From an uncultured Clostridia bacterium (GTDB taxonomy: Bacteria > Bacillota > Clostridia > Peptostreptococcales > Anaerovoracaceae), in contig CALCEY010000012.1 in assembly GCA_937900415.1 (NCBI GenBank), positions 140,640 through 204,639 of the forward strand: a stretch of DNA of 64,000 nucleotides, given 5' to 3'. The stretch's first letter is position 1. The number at the start of each line of letters is the position of its first letter. Under the pieces are notes generated by a model. That model was not told the DNA's origin. It ran no database searches and saw nothing but the letters and a program-made list of their open reading frames with translations. A program made the position numbers and the translations under genes. Shown here piece by piece: positions 51,488-60,628 of the stretch.

Positions 51488-52573
51488 ATGTATATAAAGC
51501 ATATAGAGCTTAAAAATTTCAGAAACTATGAATATCTTGATTTAAGCTTTGATAAAAGTATAAATTTTATAATAGGAAATAATGCTCAAGGAAAGACAAA
51601 TCTTATTGAGAGTGTTTTTATGTCTTCGATAGGAAAATCCTTCAGAACATCTAAAGACAGTGAAATGATAAGATTTGATAAAGAGTTTTGTACTATAAAG
51701 ACTGTTGCTCAAAAAGAATTTTCGGAGACGGAAGTTGAAATAATAATTAAAAAAGATTCGGGAAAATTTATAAAGGTAGATGGAATAAATACAGTCAGAA
51801 CCTCCGATATATTGGATAATATATATATAGTTGTGTTTTCACCGGAAGATCTCAGAATAGTAAAAGATGAGCCGGAAAAACGGAGAAAATTTATAGACAG
51901 AGAATTAAGTATAATAAGACCCTCATATTATGACGCTTTAATTAATTACAAAAAAGTTCTTATGCAGAGAAATATGTATCTTAAAGAAAAGAAAATAGAT
52001 TTTTCTGTACTTGATATATGGAATATGCAGCTCGTTAAATACGGCTCAAAAATTATTTCAATGAGAGAAGATTTTGTAAAAAAAGTAAATCGTATAAGTA
52101 ATAAAATACATAATAATATTACAAATGGAAAAGAAAATTTGTTAATTGAATATGACCCTAATATAAAAAATCAGGAAATACTTGAAGAAAAAATATATGA
52201 AGAACTTAAAAAATCAGAAGAAAATGATTTCAGACTGAGAACTACTACAAGAGGACCTCACAGAGACGATATACAGTTTTACATAGACGGAATAAATGTC
52301 AGAAGTTTCGGCTCGCAGGGACAGCAAAGGACGGCAGCTCTTTCTCTTAAGCTTGCAGAGCTTGATTTGATAAAGGAAGAAACAGGAGAAAAAGCCATAT
52401 TGCTTTTAGACGATGTAATGTCAGAGCTTGATTCCACAAGACAGGAATTTTTAATAAAATCACTTTCTGATATACAGCTCTTTATAACTTCTACTGAAAT
52501 AAGTGAAAATTTAAAATCTACAGTTGAAAAAGGAAAAACATTTAAAGTAATAAGCGGAAAAATAGAAAGTTAA
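51488..52573 (+). CDS. recF: DNA replication and repair protein RecF
   Basis: 361 residues. Walker A GNNAQGKT is at about 30-37, the SMC-like signature SFGSQGQQRTAALSLKLAE and Walker B LLLDDVMSELD follow. It loads RecA at gaps together with RecO and RecR. gyrB does not follow, unlike in many genomes; instead a terminator ends the operon. Confidence 0.96.
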   Translation: MYIKHIELKNFRNYEYLDLSFDKSINFIIGNNAQGKTNLIESVFMSSIGKSFRTSKDSEMIRFDKEFCTIKTVAQKEFSETEVEIIIKKDSGKFIKVDGINTVRTSDILDNIYIVVFSPEDLRIVKDEPEKRRKFIDRELSIIRPSYYDALINYKKVLMQRNMYLKEKKIDFSVLDIWNMQLVKYGSKIISMREDFVKKVNRISNKIHNNITNGKENLLIEYDPNIKNQEILEEKIYEELKKSEENDFRLRTTTRGPHRDDIQFYIDGINVRSFGSQGQQRTAALSLKLAELDLIKEETGEKAILLLDDVMSELDSTRQEFLIKSLSDIQLFITSTEISENLKSTVEKGKTFKVISGKIES

Positions 52574-52584
52574 AATAAATATAT

Positions 52585-52622
52585 AATTACAGAGAATACA
52601 AAAAATATCTCTGTAATTTTTT
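52585..52622 (+). terminator. Terminator after recF
   Basis: AATTACAGAGA pairs with TCTCTGTAATT around 12 nt and runs into TTTT. It ends the dnaA-dnaN-recF region directly before a sigma-54-type promoter. Confidence 0.85.
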
Positions 52623-52623
52623 A

Positions 52624-52639
52624 TGGTATGAATTTTGCT
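52624..52639 (+). promoter_or_regulatory. Sigma-54 promoter of the racemase-dipeptidase operon
   Basis: TGGTAT-GAATT-TTGCT matches the -24/-12 consensus TGGCAC-N5-TTGCW, with GG and GC separated by exactly 10 bases. It lies about 60 bases before the racemase-family start. An NtrC-type activator is encoded downstream. Confidence 0.65.
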
Positions 52640-52698
52640 TATTTTATTATATAGAATGCTTTATTTTCTCAGAAAAATTTTTATAGGAGGTATATAAA

Positions 52699-53673
52699 AT
52701 GAGATTTAGCGAGATGATCGAGACAGTTGATACGCATACTGCCGGGGAACCGACGAGAATAATACTCAGCGGAATTCCGAAATTAGAAGGAAATACTGTC
52801 AGAGAAAAGAGAGATTATTTTAAAGAAAAGTATGATTACATAAGAAAAAGACTTACATATGAGCCGAGAGGACATGCCGGAATGCTTTGTGCTGCCGTTA
52901 TTCCTCCTTGCGCTCCTGAAGCTGATTTTGGTATATTTTATATGGACGACGTACAGTACCTTGATATGTGCGGACATGCGTCGATAGGTGTTGGAACCGC
53001 TCTTCAGGAAATAGGCCTTGTACCGCCTGAACATAAAGATATGTATATAATTGAAACTCCTGCCGGCCTTGTAAAAATAAAAAATAATTTTAAAGAAAAT
53101 TACGTTGAAAGTACTACCGTCAGAAACGTAAACAGTTACGTAATTGAAAATGAAATAAGAATAGATGTAGATGAAGTTAAAGACATTCCGGTGAATATAG
53201 CATATGGAGGCAACGTATTTGCAATACTTCCGGCAGATCCATTCGGAGTAAAGATAGAACCTCCTTATGTAAATAAAATAAAGGAATATTCAGCAAAGAT
53301 AAGAAAAATATGCAGTGAAAAGGGATTTGATGTAAATCTGGTACAATGGTATTCTACTCCTAAGGCAGCCGACGCAGATCTCAGAGTTATGCACAGTTCA
53401 GGCTCGGGACTTCCTGATAGATCACCGGGAGGAACAGGAACAAGCGCCAAAGTTGCATGGCTTTATGAAAATGGAAAGCTTAAGATAGATCAGCCTTTCG
53501 TACATGAAGGTATAGTTGATGCTCCTTTTATAGGAATGGTAAGAGGCGTTGAACAGAAAAACGGCAGAAACGAGTATATTACTGAAATTACAGGAAGAGC
53601 CAGAATAACAGGTTTTCATAAGTTTGTATTCGACGATACAGATGAACTTAAGGAAGGATTTTTCTTTGAATAG
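52699..53673 (+). CDS. Proline racemase-family enzyme lacking the second catalytic Cys
   Basis: 324 residues, the normal length. The first active-site motif is intact (C91-G-H-A in DMCGHASIG). The second, DRSPCGTGT in racemases and epimerases, reads DRSPGGTGT here, with Gly244 in place of Cys. Racemases use two Cys; trans-3-hydroxyproline dehydratases have Thr at the second place; Gly fits neither. It may be a one-base dehydratase-like or one-directional enzyme acting on proline or hydroxyproline derivatives. A strong GGAGG precedes the ATG. It shares an operon with the dipeptidase at 53724. Confidence 0.85.
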   Translation: MRFSEMIETVDTHTAGEPTRIILSGIPKLEGNTVREKRDYFKEKYDYIRKRLTYEPRGHAGMLCAAVIPPCAPEADFGIFYMDDVQYLDMCGHASIGVGTALQEIGLVPPEHKDMYIIETPAGLVKIKNNFKENYVESTTVRNVNSYVIENEIRIDVDEVKDIPVNIAYGGNVFAILPADPFGVKIEPPYVNKIKEYSAKIRKICSEKGFDVNLVQWYSTPKAADADLRVMHSSGSGLPDRSPGGTGTSAKVAWLYENGKLKIDQPFVHEGIVDAPFIGMVRGVEQKNGRNEYITEITGRARITGFHKFVFDDTDELKEGFFFE

Positions 53674-53675
53674 AC

Positions 53676-53711
53676 GCGCAAATATTGCGCATAAAAATGC
53701 AAATTTTGCAT
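53676..53711. promoter_or_regulatory. Two palindromes between the racemase-family and dipeptidase genes
   Basis: GCGCAAATATTGCGC (53676-53690) and ATGCAAATTTTGCAT (53697-53711) are perfect 15-bp palindromes sharing the form YGCAA-N3-TTGCR. Their centres are 21 bp apart, two helical turns. The same form occurs before the peptide transporter operon. They are candidate sites for the NtrC-type activator. Confidence 0.6.
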
Positions 53712-53723
53712 CTGGAGGAAAAA

Positions 53724-55208
53724 ATGGAATACAAATATAAATATGATTGTCTCAAAGGTCTTGAACCTGCCGAATTTTTTTATTGGTTCGGAGAAATTAC
53801 TGCGATTCCGAGAGAAAGCGGAAATGAAGGAAAAATGATAAATTTCCTTGAAAAATATGCTAAAGAGCGCGGATATAAATATGAAATAGATAAAAAAGGT
53901 AATGTTTTTATGAATATACCTGCTTCTCCTGGATATGAGAACCAGCCTGCCGTGCTTTTTCAGAGCCATATGGATATTGTCGCAGCAGTAGATGAAGGTG
54001 TGAACTTTGATTTTGCCTCTGATTCTATTCAATTGAGAAGAGAAGATGACGCTATATATGCCTGTGGAACTACGTTGGGAGCAGATAACGGCGTAGGTGT
54101 TGCAACAATGCTTGCTCTTGGCGATGGAATTTATTCACCTGCGATACCTCACCCTCCTCTGGAATTTTTGTTTACCGTAGAAGAAGAAACAGGGCTGCAC
54201 GGTATACGTCAATTTGACTGCAATAAAATCAAAGCTCGCCGCATGATAAATATGGACTGTGGAGACAGCCATCTCATATGTATAAGCACGGCAGGAAATA
54301 TTGCCGGAAAAATTGAAAAACAATATGAAATGACGTCTTTAAAAGAAGGAAAAGTTTTATTGGAAATAAAACTTTTCGGAGGACTTGGCGGTCATTCCGG
54401 CATGGTAGCCAATAAAAACAGAGCTTGTGCAAGAAACAGCATGGGAGAACTTATCACAGGTATTTTTGAAGCAGGAGAAGAAGCTGAATTATGCTCTATA
54501 GAAAGTGAAGGAAAAGCAGTATGCACAGAAGCAAAAGCTTTGATTGCCGTATCTTCTGACAAAAAAGAATCTGTTGAAAAAATACTTGAAAAACGTTTTG
54601 GAAAAATAAAGGAAATTTACGAAACCTACGACCCGGATTTATCAATGTCGGTAAGAGAGTTTAAAAATTGTGAAATTAAAAAAGCTCTCATAGCTGAAGA
54701 AACCGAAAAAATAGGAAGAATATTGAGCATGCTCCGTACGGGACAGCACAGAAATGATTCGGAAAATTATTCAACGATAATTTCCTCCGGAGGAATACAT
54801 AAAGCTTTATTTAATCAGGACGGAGAACTTTTAATTCAGTATTCGACGCGTTCTTCAAGCAATGCAGACCAGGAGCTGATATTTGAAAAATATGTTTTCA
54901 CAGCAAAAATGCTTGGCATGGAGCTCAAAGAATTCGACCGTTATTCAGGATGGCCGGCTAAAAAAAATTCAGAGTTTGTTTCAAAATTCAGCAGAGCATA
55001 TAAGGAATTGTATGATAAAGAAATAGCTGTAAGAAAAACTCACGGATGCGTTGAAACAGGTGAAATAGTAATCCGCATACCCGATATGGACGCAGCTGGA
55101 TACGCCCCTACTTCTACAGGAGCACATACTTCTAAAGAGCATTTATTTATAAGTGAAGTTAAGCCATATTGGGAAGTTTTAAAGAAAGTCATGGCAGAAA
55201 AAGAATAG
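53724..55208 (+). CDS. pepD: Aminoacyl-histidine dipeptidase (M20, PepD-like)
   Basis: 494 residues from the ATG at 53724, preceded by TGGAGG; an upstream in-frame ATG lacks a ribosome site. Zinc ligands are H82 and D84 in QSHMDIV, D121 in GADNGVG and E153/E154 in VEEETG; the lid domain and terminal His are present. It cleaves short peptides such as carnosine-type or other dipeptides in the cytoplasm. It follows the racemase-family gene by 50 bases and precedes a regulatory pair for peptide sensing. Confidence 0.9.
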   Translation: MEYKYKYDCLKGLEPAEFFYWFGEITAIPRESGNEGKMINFLEKYAKERGYKYEIDKKGNVFMNIPASPGYENQPAVLFQSHMDIVAAVDEGVNFDFASDSIQLRREDDAIYACGTTLGADNGVGVATMLALGDGIYSPAIPHPPLEFLFTVEEETGLHGIRQFDCNKIKARRMINMDCGDSHLICISTAGNIAGKIEKQYEMTSLKEGKVLLEIKLFGGLGGHSGMVANKNRACARNSMGELITGIFEAGEEAELCSIESEGKAVCTEAKALIAVSSDKKESVEKILEKRFGKIKEIYETYDPDLSMSVREFKNCEIKKALIAEETEKIGRILSMLRTGQHRNDSENYSTIISSGGIHKALFNQDGELLIQYSTRSSSNADQELIFEKYVFTAKMLGMELKEFDRYSGWPAKKNSEFVSKFSRAYKELYDKEIAVRKTHGCVETGEIVIRIPDMDAAGYAPTSTGAHTSKEHLFISEVKPYWEVLKKVMAEKE

Positions 55209-55230
55209 CTTAAAAACTGAAAATTAAAGA

Positions 55231-55269
55231 AACCCCATGTTTTGATTTCAAAAGATAACATGGGGTTTT
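55231..55269 (+). terminator. Terminator after pepD
   Basis: AACCCCATGTT pairs with AACATGGGGTT around 15 nt, followed by TTAT. It separates the pepD operon from the sensor kinase. Confidence 0.8.
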
Positions 55270-55326
55270 ATAGAAATTTCAAATGAAATACAATATTATT
55301 TAAGAATAATCAGAAAGGAGGCATTT

Positions 55327-57282
55327 ATGGTTAGACGTTTTCTAAAATTTGCAATGATAACGATGATGGTAATATTGATAATAAAAGTAAATGAATTATC
55401 GTCATATGCCCTTACAACTAATATTCGCGTAGGATTTTGCGCATATATGCCTCCCTATCAGTATATAGATATTAAAAACGACCCTAAGGGATTCCACATA
55501 GAAATTCTTGAAGAAATTGCAAAAAATATTGAGCTTAAGCTGGAATACATTCCATTTCATACTACATCCGAAGCGATGGAAAGTTTGGAAAAGGGAGATA
55601 TAGACATGGTACTCGGAGTCGCAAGAAATACTGTGAGCGATTATAATGTCCTATATTCAAGCCCCCTTTCGACTACTAATTTATGTCTTGTGACAAATAA
55701 GAGAATTGCAAACAGATATAAGGAAAACCAGAGAATAAATGAAAATATAGCTTCAGAATTCGGAATAATAGATTATAAATATTTAAGCAATATAGGAAAT
55801 GGCATTACAATACTCACGGCAAACCAAAAAAGCGGTATAGAACTGTTGTTGAGTGAAAGAACAGATATGCTTGTAGGAGTAAGAGAATGTGTGACATATT
55901 ATTTAAAAAAAGAAAAGAAGAATGACGATTACATAATCGTCAATAATTACCTGTCGTCTGCTGAATTTTGTGTTGCTTTGAGGCAAGGAGACCAGTATAT
56001 TCAACACAGTATAGATGAAGTTTTGTCTGATATAAGAACCTCAGACTTCTATGATTCCTTATATAATAAATGGTTTGATATCTATACCGTAGATTATCGT
56101 TATCTTTTCAGGATTGCAATAATAGTGATAGTAGGAGTTCTTTCAACGATTGCAATATATGTCATCATAAGCAGTAAGAGAAGAACTGCTCAGATAGAAG
56201 CAGAAAACAGACTTCGTTATTCGATAATAGAATCTTCTCCGGCAGCGATGGTGCTTATAAACATGAATCATATTATTGAATATATGAACCGTAATGCTAT
56301 GAATATAGCAGGGATTAATGGATATAATTCCGGAGCTTCTCTAAAGAATATGAGGATTTTCAGAGAAATCATCGAAAAGGCCGGCGGAAATATATTTGAT
56401 AACGAATGGGAATCCAAAACAGGAAATATTGATTATTATAAAAAGAGGGAAAAAGCCGGGAATAGAAATACCGGCAACAAAAAATACAGATATAACATTC
56501 AGAAGATGTTTTCTTACGACAATCAGACAAAAGCACTTTTAACGGTAGAGGATATTACTTCTGAGGACCGTGAAAGAGAAGCAGCTTTTGAAAAAGAAAA
56601 AAACGAAACGCTTAACAGCATAATAGCAGGTATTGCCCATGAGATAAAAAATCCTTTGACCACCATAAATGCTTCCGCATCAATGATGGAAAAGAAAGGC
56701 GACAATCAAAAATTCAGAGAAGCCTTCGCAGCTTATGTCCCTCAGGAAATAGAACGCATAACAAGACTTATAGACAGTCTGTTGGATTATGCTCGCCCAA
56801 GCGCCAGTAAAATTGAAAAGGTAAATCTGGCGGAAATCATAGAATCAATCTATGAACTGGTAAAGATAACGGCGAAGAACATAGATATAGCCAGAGATAT
56901 AGACGATAAAGAAAATTTGTATTTTCTCGGAGATAAGGATAAAATAAAACAGGCGCTGCTCAATCTGATGATAAACAGCGTTGAGGCCATTAAAAATAAG
57001 AAGACGGAAGATAAAAAACGCCATTATATAAAGATTGAGGTTTCTGCTGAAAATGATAATATTTCAATAAAAGTAAGCGATGACGGTGTAGGAATGACGC
57101 CTAAAGAGCTGGAACGATGCACAACGCCGTTTTACACTACAAAGCCGGCCGGTACAGGTATAGGACTGGCTTTCATAAAACAATATGTTGAAGAAGCCGG
57201 CGGGTCCCTCATTATAGACAGCGTTAAAATGCAATATACATGCGTAGAAATACAGCTCCCGGCTTATGAAGAGAGAAGTTAA
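55327..57282 (+). CDS. Solute-binding-domain sensor histidine kinase
   Basis: 651 residues. A signal or anchor segment (about 10-30) is followed by a type-3 solute-binding domain (about 34-245, RVGFCAYMPPYQYID, DIDMVLGVAR), one membrane helix (about 258-280), a short PAS-like domain and an NtrB-type kinase core. The H-box AHEIKNPLTTI has the phospho-acceptor His438; the N-box, DDGVGMT and GTGIGLAF follow. The extracellular domain suggests direct sensing of an amino acid or peptide. It is followed 48 bases later by its response regulator. Confidence 0.93.
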   Translation: MVRRFLKFAMITMMVILIIKVNELSSYALTTNIRVGFCAYMPPYQYIDIKNDPKGFHIEILEEIAKNIELKLEYIPFHTTSEAMESLEKGDIDMVLGVARNTVSDYNVLYSSPLSTTNLCLVTNKRIANRYKENQRINENIASEFGIIDYKYLSNIGNGITILTANQKSGIELLLSERTDMLVGVRECVTYYLKKEKKNDDYIIVNNYLSSAEFCVALRQGDQYIQHSIDEVLSDIRTSDFYDSLYNKWFDIYTVDYRYLFRIAIIVIVGVLSTIAIYVIISSKRRTAQIEAENRLRYSIIESSPAAMVLINMNHIIEYMNRNAMNIAGINGYNSGASLKNMRIFREIIEKAGGNIFDNEWESKTGNIDYYKKREKAGNRNTGNKKYRYNIQKMFSYDNQTKALLTVEDITSEDREREAAFEKEKNETLNSIIAGIAHEIKNPLTTINASASMMEKKGDNQKFREAFAAYVPQEIERITRLIDSLLDYARPSASKIEKVNLAEIIESIYELVKITAKNIDIARDIDDKENLYFLGDKDKIKQALLNLMINSVEAIKNKKTEDKKRHYIKIEVSAENDNISIKVSDDGVGMTPKELERCTTPFYTTKPAGTGIGLAFIKQYVEEAGGSLIIDSVKMQYTCVEIQLPAYEERS

Positions 57283-57330
57283 AAATTCTACCAGGTTTGC
57301 ATTTTTGAGAAATCGCAGGAAGGAAAATAA

Positions 57331-58746
57331 ATGAAAAAGAAAATTTTGATAATAGACGATGAAATGAGTATATGTACTTTCTTATCGCTGGCTCTGGAAG
57401 ATGAATATGATGTTTTCACATCTCAATCTCCAGAGGAAGCATATAAAATCCTTGAAGAGGAAAGAATAAGTCTTGTTATTCTTGATTTGCTTCTCGGCGA
57501 AGAAAACGGCCTTGACGTATTAAAAGAAATTAAAAAAAGTAATGAAGAAACGGCAGTTATTATGATGACAGCTTACGGAGATATAAAGACCTCTGTTGAA
57601 GCTATAAAAATAGGAGCCTTCCATTATCTAAGCAAACCAATAGATTTGGACGAGCTACAGCATTATATAGGACAAGCGCTTGAGCTTCAGAATCTTTCGC
57701 GCAAAGTGGAAACCCTAAGCGCAGCTATTGAAGAGCTCGAGCAGAGAACATATTATGGTGAAATAATCGGTAAGAGCGAGCCTATGCAGCATGTTTACCG
57801 TCTTATTGAAAAAGTTAAAAATCTTGATACCAGCGTGATAATAACAGGTGAAAGCGGAACCGGCAAGGAGCTGGTTGCAAGAGCAATACATAATAACGGA
57901 GCACGTAAAAATGAAAACTTTGTTTCGATAAATTGCGCTGCGATTCCCGAGGGCCTTCTGGAAGAAGAATTTTTCGGTCATGCAAAAGGCTCTTTTACAG
58001 GAGCTGTCGTCGATAAAAAGGGAAAGCTTGAACTTGCCGACCACGGAACCTTGTTCCTGGACGAAGTAGGAGATATGCCGCTGACCTTGCAGGGAAAGCT
58101 GTTAAGAGCTCTTCAGGAAAAAGAAATGATGCCTATAGGGGGCGACAAATATAAAAAGATAGATGTCCGAGTCATATGCGCAACAAACCGGAATTTAAAG
58201 CAAATGGTGGAAGAAGGTTCTTTTAGACAGGATTTATATTATAGGATAAATGTCGTAAATATTCACGTACCCACACTAAAGGAACGAAGACAAGATATAC
58301 CCGACCTTTGCTCAAATATTATTACGCGGCTTTGTGAAAAAATGAACAGGACATGCGTGGCTTTAACAACGGAGGCAAAGCGCTTCCTTCTGGAATACGG
58401 TTATCCGGGAAACGTAAGAGAACTGATAAATATACTTGAGTATGCCTGTATTATTTGTACAGACGGAAAAATAGACGTTAAGGATTTTCCTGGAGAAATT
58501 TTGGAATCAGGCAGATTCGCCCAAAACGAAATTTTGTCGTCGGAAAAGGGTATCAAATATACAGAAAAAATCGCTCCGTCAGAGGCGGTAAAACGTTATC
58601 TTTCGGGAATGACCATCAAAGAAGTGGAAAAGCTGATGATAGAAAACGCCATACTTAGAAATCCTCAAAGTAAAAGAGCAGCGGCGAAAGAGCTTGGAAT
58701 AAGCGACAGAAACCTGTTCTATAAGATACAGGAGTACGAATTATAA
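57331..58746 (+). CDS. NtrC-family sigma-54 activator response regulator
   Basis: 471 residues. The receiver domain has phospho-acceptor Asp52 (VILDLLLGE). The AAA+ domain has Walker A GESGTGKE (about 172-179) and the sigma-54-contacting loop GSFTGA (about 219-224, the usual GAFTGA with Ser). A Fis-type helix-turn-helix closes the protein (KRAAAKELGISDRNLFYKI). It should activate the sigma-54 promoters found on either side. Its own transcript ends at a hairpin at 58829. Confidence 0.95.
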   Translation: MKKKILIIDDEMSICTFLSLALEDEYDVFTSQSPEEAYKILEEERISLVILDLLLGEENGLDVLKEIKKSNEETAVIMMTAYGDIKTSVEAIKIGAFHYLSKPIDLDELQHYIGQALELQNLSRKVETLSAAIEELEQRTYYGEIIGKSEPMQHVYRLIEKVKNLDTSVIITGESGTGKELVARAIHNNGARKNENFVSINCAAIPEGLLEEEFFGHAKGSFTGAVVDKKGKLELADHGTLFLDEVGDMPLTLQGKLLRALQEKEMMPIGGDKYKKIDVRVICATNRNLKQMVEEGSFRQDLYYRINVVNIHVPTLKERRQDIPDLCSNIITRLCEKMNRTCVALTTEAKRFLLEYGYPGNVRELINILEYACIICTDGKIDVKDFPGEILESGRFAQNEILSSEKGIKYTEKIAPSEAVKRYLSGMTIKEVEKLMIENAILRNPQSKRAAAKELGISDRNLFYKIQEYEL

Positions 58747-58764
58747 AACAGAAAATATATAATG

Positions 58765-58799
58765 CGCTGATTTTGCACACACTATCTGCAAAAATTGCA
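58765..58799. promoter_or_regulatory. Candidate activator site upstream of the peptide transporter
   Basis: TGCAAAAATTGCA (58787-58799) matches the YGCAA-N3-TTGCR form seen at 53676. A weaker copy, CGCTGATTTTGCA, lies at 58765-58777, 22 bp away centre to centre. The pair sits about 130-165 bp before the -24 element of the sigma-54 promoter, the usual enhancer distance. Confidence 0.6.
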
Positions 58800-58828
58800 C
58801 AGCTTATATGTGTATAACATATAAAAAC

Positions 58829-58857
58829 AAGCAGCGTTTATGAAAACGCTGCTTTTG
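58829..58857 (+). terminator. Terminator after the response regulator gene
   Basis: AAGCAGCGTTT pairs with AAACGCTGCTT, followed by TT. It lies between the candidate enhancer and the sigma-54 promoter. Confidence 0.8.
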
Positions 58858-58929
58858 TTATAAAGTTGAGTACGTTTAATTTTCAATATTTTAGCAATTT
58901 TAAATTATTTATTGCAGTAAAGCGTTTGT

Positions 58930-58945
58930 TGGCATACAAGTTGCT
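58930..58945 (+). promoter_or_regulatory. Sigma-54 promoter of the peptide transporter operon
   Basis: TGGCAT-ACAAG-TTGCT is one base from the -24/-12 consensus, with GG-N10-GC spacing. It lies about 85 bases before the solute-binding protein start. Confidence 0.8.
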
Positions 58946-59029
58946 GAATATAAAAATAAGAATATGTTATCGGAGCTTCCGGACTATTTTAAAAATTTAC
59001 AAATTAAAAGGCTAAAAGGAGGATAAAAA

Positions 59030-60532
59030 ATGAAGAAGAAATGGTCAAAGATTTGTTCGTTATCACTTTGCTTTATTCTTTGCGTCGGTCTGCTTGCCGG
59101 ATGCGGCGGAGATAAGGGAAAATCTGAAACAACGGGTAAGGACGAAGTCGTTATTGCGACAGACAGCGACCTAAAAGCTCTTGACCCGATGAAGAACTGG
59201 TCCAGTTCAAGCTACTATATTTACTGGACTTGTTATGACCGTTTGGTCGGTTATGACGAAGAAACCGGCGAGCTTGTGCCTGAACTTGCCAAATCATGGG
59301 AAATTTCCGAAGATGGAATGAAATATACCTTTCATCTGAGAGATGATGTAAAGTGGCATGATGGCAGCGACTTTACGGCCGAAGACGTAAAATATACCGT
59401 TGAAAGAGGTATTGAAACAGGCTGCGGCATATATCCGAGCGTTAGCCACGCCACAATTATAGATTCGTATACAATTGAGTTTAATATGCTTGAGCCAAAC
59501 TCTCTGATCATGGATAAACAGTGGAACGGAGACGCATGCATAATCAAAAAAGACTGCGGCGACGATATAGCGCAGAACGTTATGGGAACCGGCGCATATA
59601 AAATAAAAGAATGGGTTACGGGAGACCATCTTACAATTGAAGCAAATCCTGATTATTGGGGAGAACAGCCTAAGGTAAAGACTATAAAATTCGTTACGAT
59701 GCCTGAAGCCAATACTCGTTTAGTTTCCGTTCAGTCAGGAGACGTTGACGCGGCTCCTATTGCTGCAGCAAACGTTAAGCAGGCAAGCGCAGACAAAAAT
59801 CTTACGGTTTTATCTAAAGAATCAACACAGTTGAATTACATAGGTTTAAACGTCAACTATAAACCTTTAGGCAACAAGCTTGTTCGTCAGGCCATAGCTT
59901 CAGCTCTTGACAAGGATTCAATCATACAGGCTCAGCTTGAGGGCCACGGTTCTGTAGTAAATACAATGGTTCCACCTTCAATAGGCGGACATGACGCTTC
60001 TGTAAAAGGATATGAATATAACGTAGAGAAAGCGAAGGAGCTGCTTAAAGAAGCAGGCTACGGAGACGGATTCAAATTAGAGCTTTCGTTGGTCGCAGGC
60101 AAACATGACCTTGCAGCTCAGGTAATCCAGTCCAATTTGAAAGAGATAGGAATTGAAGTAACCCTTAAACCGATGGAAGCGACAGCCTTTACGGATTATC
60201 AGAATACAAACCAGGCTCAAATGACTATCGGATACCGCAGCTCGTCAAATGCGGACTTCTATGTAAAAATCATGCATTCCGATAATATTAAGCAAGGAAG
60301 AAATGCCGTAGGATACAGCGACGCCGAAATGGATAAGCTGATTGATGAAACTTATATAGCTATGGGAGAAGAGCGTGACGCTATATATGCCAAGATTCAG
60401 CAAAAGATGAATGAAGAAGCAGTAGCTATTCCGCTTTATACAAGCACTGTTTTCGCTGTAGTACAGAAGGATTTAAAGGGAGTAGATTTGCTTTCAACCA
60501 GCGGTATAGATTTCAGCGGAATTTATTATTAA
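59030..60532 (+). CDS. Peptide ABC transporter solute-binding lipoprotein
   Basis: 500 residues. The lipobox is LLAGC with Cys25. The SBP_bac_5 features include TYTFHLRDDVKWHDGSDFTAEDV and YWGEQPKVKTI. It captures oligopeptides or dipeptides outside the cell. It is the first gene of the dpp/opp operon and follows the sigma-54 promoter; AAAGGAGG precedes the ATG. Confidence 0.95.
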   Translation: MKKKWSKICSLSLCFILCVGLLAGCGGDKGKSETTGKDEVVIATDSDLKALDPMKNWSSSSYYIYWTCYDRLVGYDEETGELVPELAKSWEISEDGMKYTFHLRDDVKWHDGSDFTAEDVKYTVERGIETGCGIYPSVSHATIIDSYTIEFNMLEPNSLIMDKQWNGDACIIKKDCGDDIAQNVMGTGAYKIKEWVTGDHLTIEANPDYWGEQPKVKTIKFVTMPEANTRLVSVQSGDVDAAPIAAANVKQASADKNLTVLSKESTQLNYIGLNVNYKPLGNKLVRQAIASALDKDSIIQAQLEGHGSVVNTMVPPSIGGHDASVKGYEYNVEKAKELLKEAGYGDGFKLELSLVAGKHDLAAQVIQSNLKEIGIEVTLKPMEATAFTDYQNTNQAQMTIGYRSSSNADFYVKIMHSDNIKQGRNAVGYSDAEMDKLIDETYIAMGEERDAIYAKIQQKMNEEAVAIPLYTSTVFAVVQKDLKGVDLLSTSGIDFSGIYY

Positions 60533-60571
60533 AAGCAGATTTCATTAAATGAAGCAACTTAAATAAAATTA

Positions 60572-60602
60572 CGGCTGGGGCTTGATTATCTCGCCTCAGC
60601 CG
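60572..60602 (+). promoter_or_regulatory. Intercistronic hairpin after the solute-binding protein gene
   Basis: CGGCTGGGGC pairs with GCCTCAGCCG (one G-U) around 11 nt, with no T-run. Such structures often stabilise the binding-protein mRNA relative to the permease genes. Confidence 0.55.
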
Positions 60603-60628
60603 GAAATCTGAGGAAAGGGGCAGTAAAC

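Noticed and set aside
53685..53723. Longer N-terminus of the dipeptidase
   Set aside because: The extension would be encoded by the palindromes, and the ATG at 53724 has TGGAGG at the right distance.
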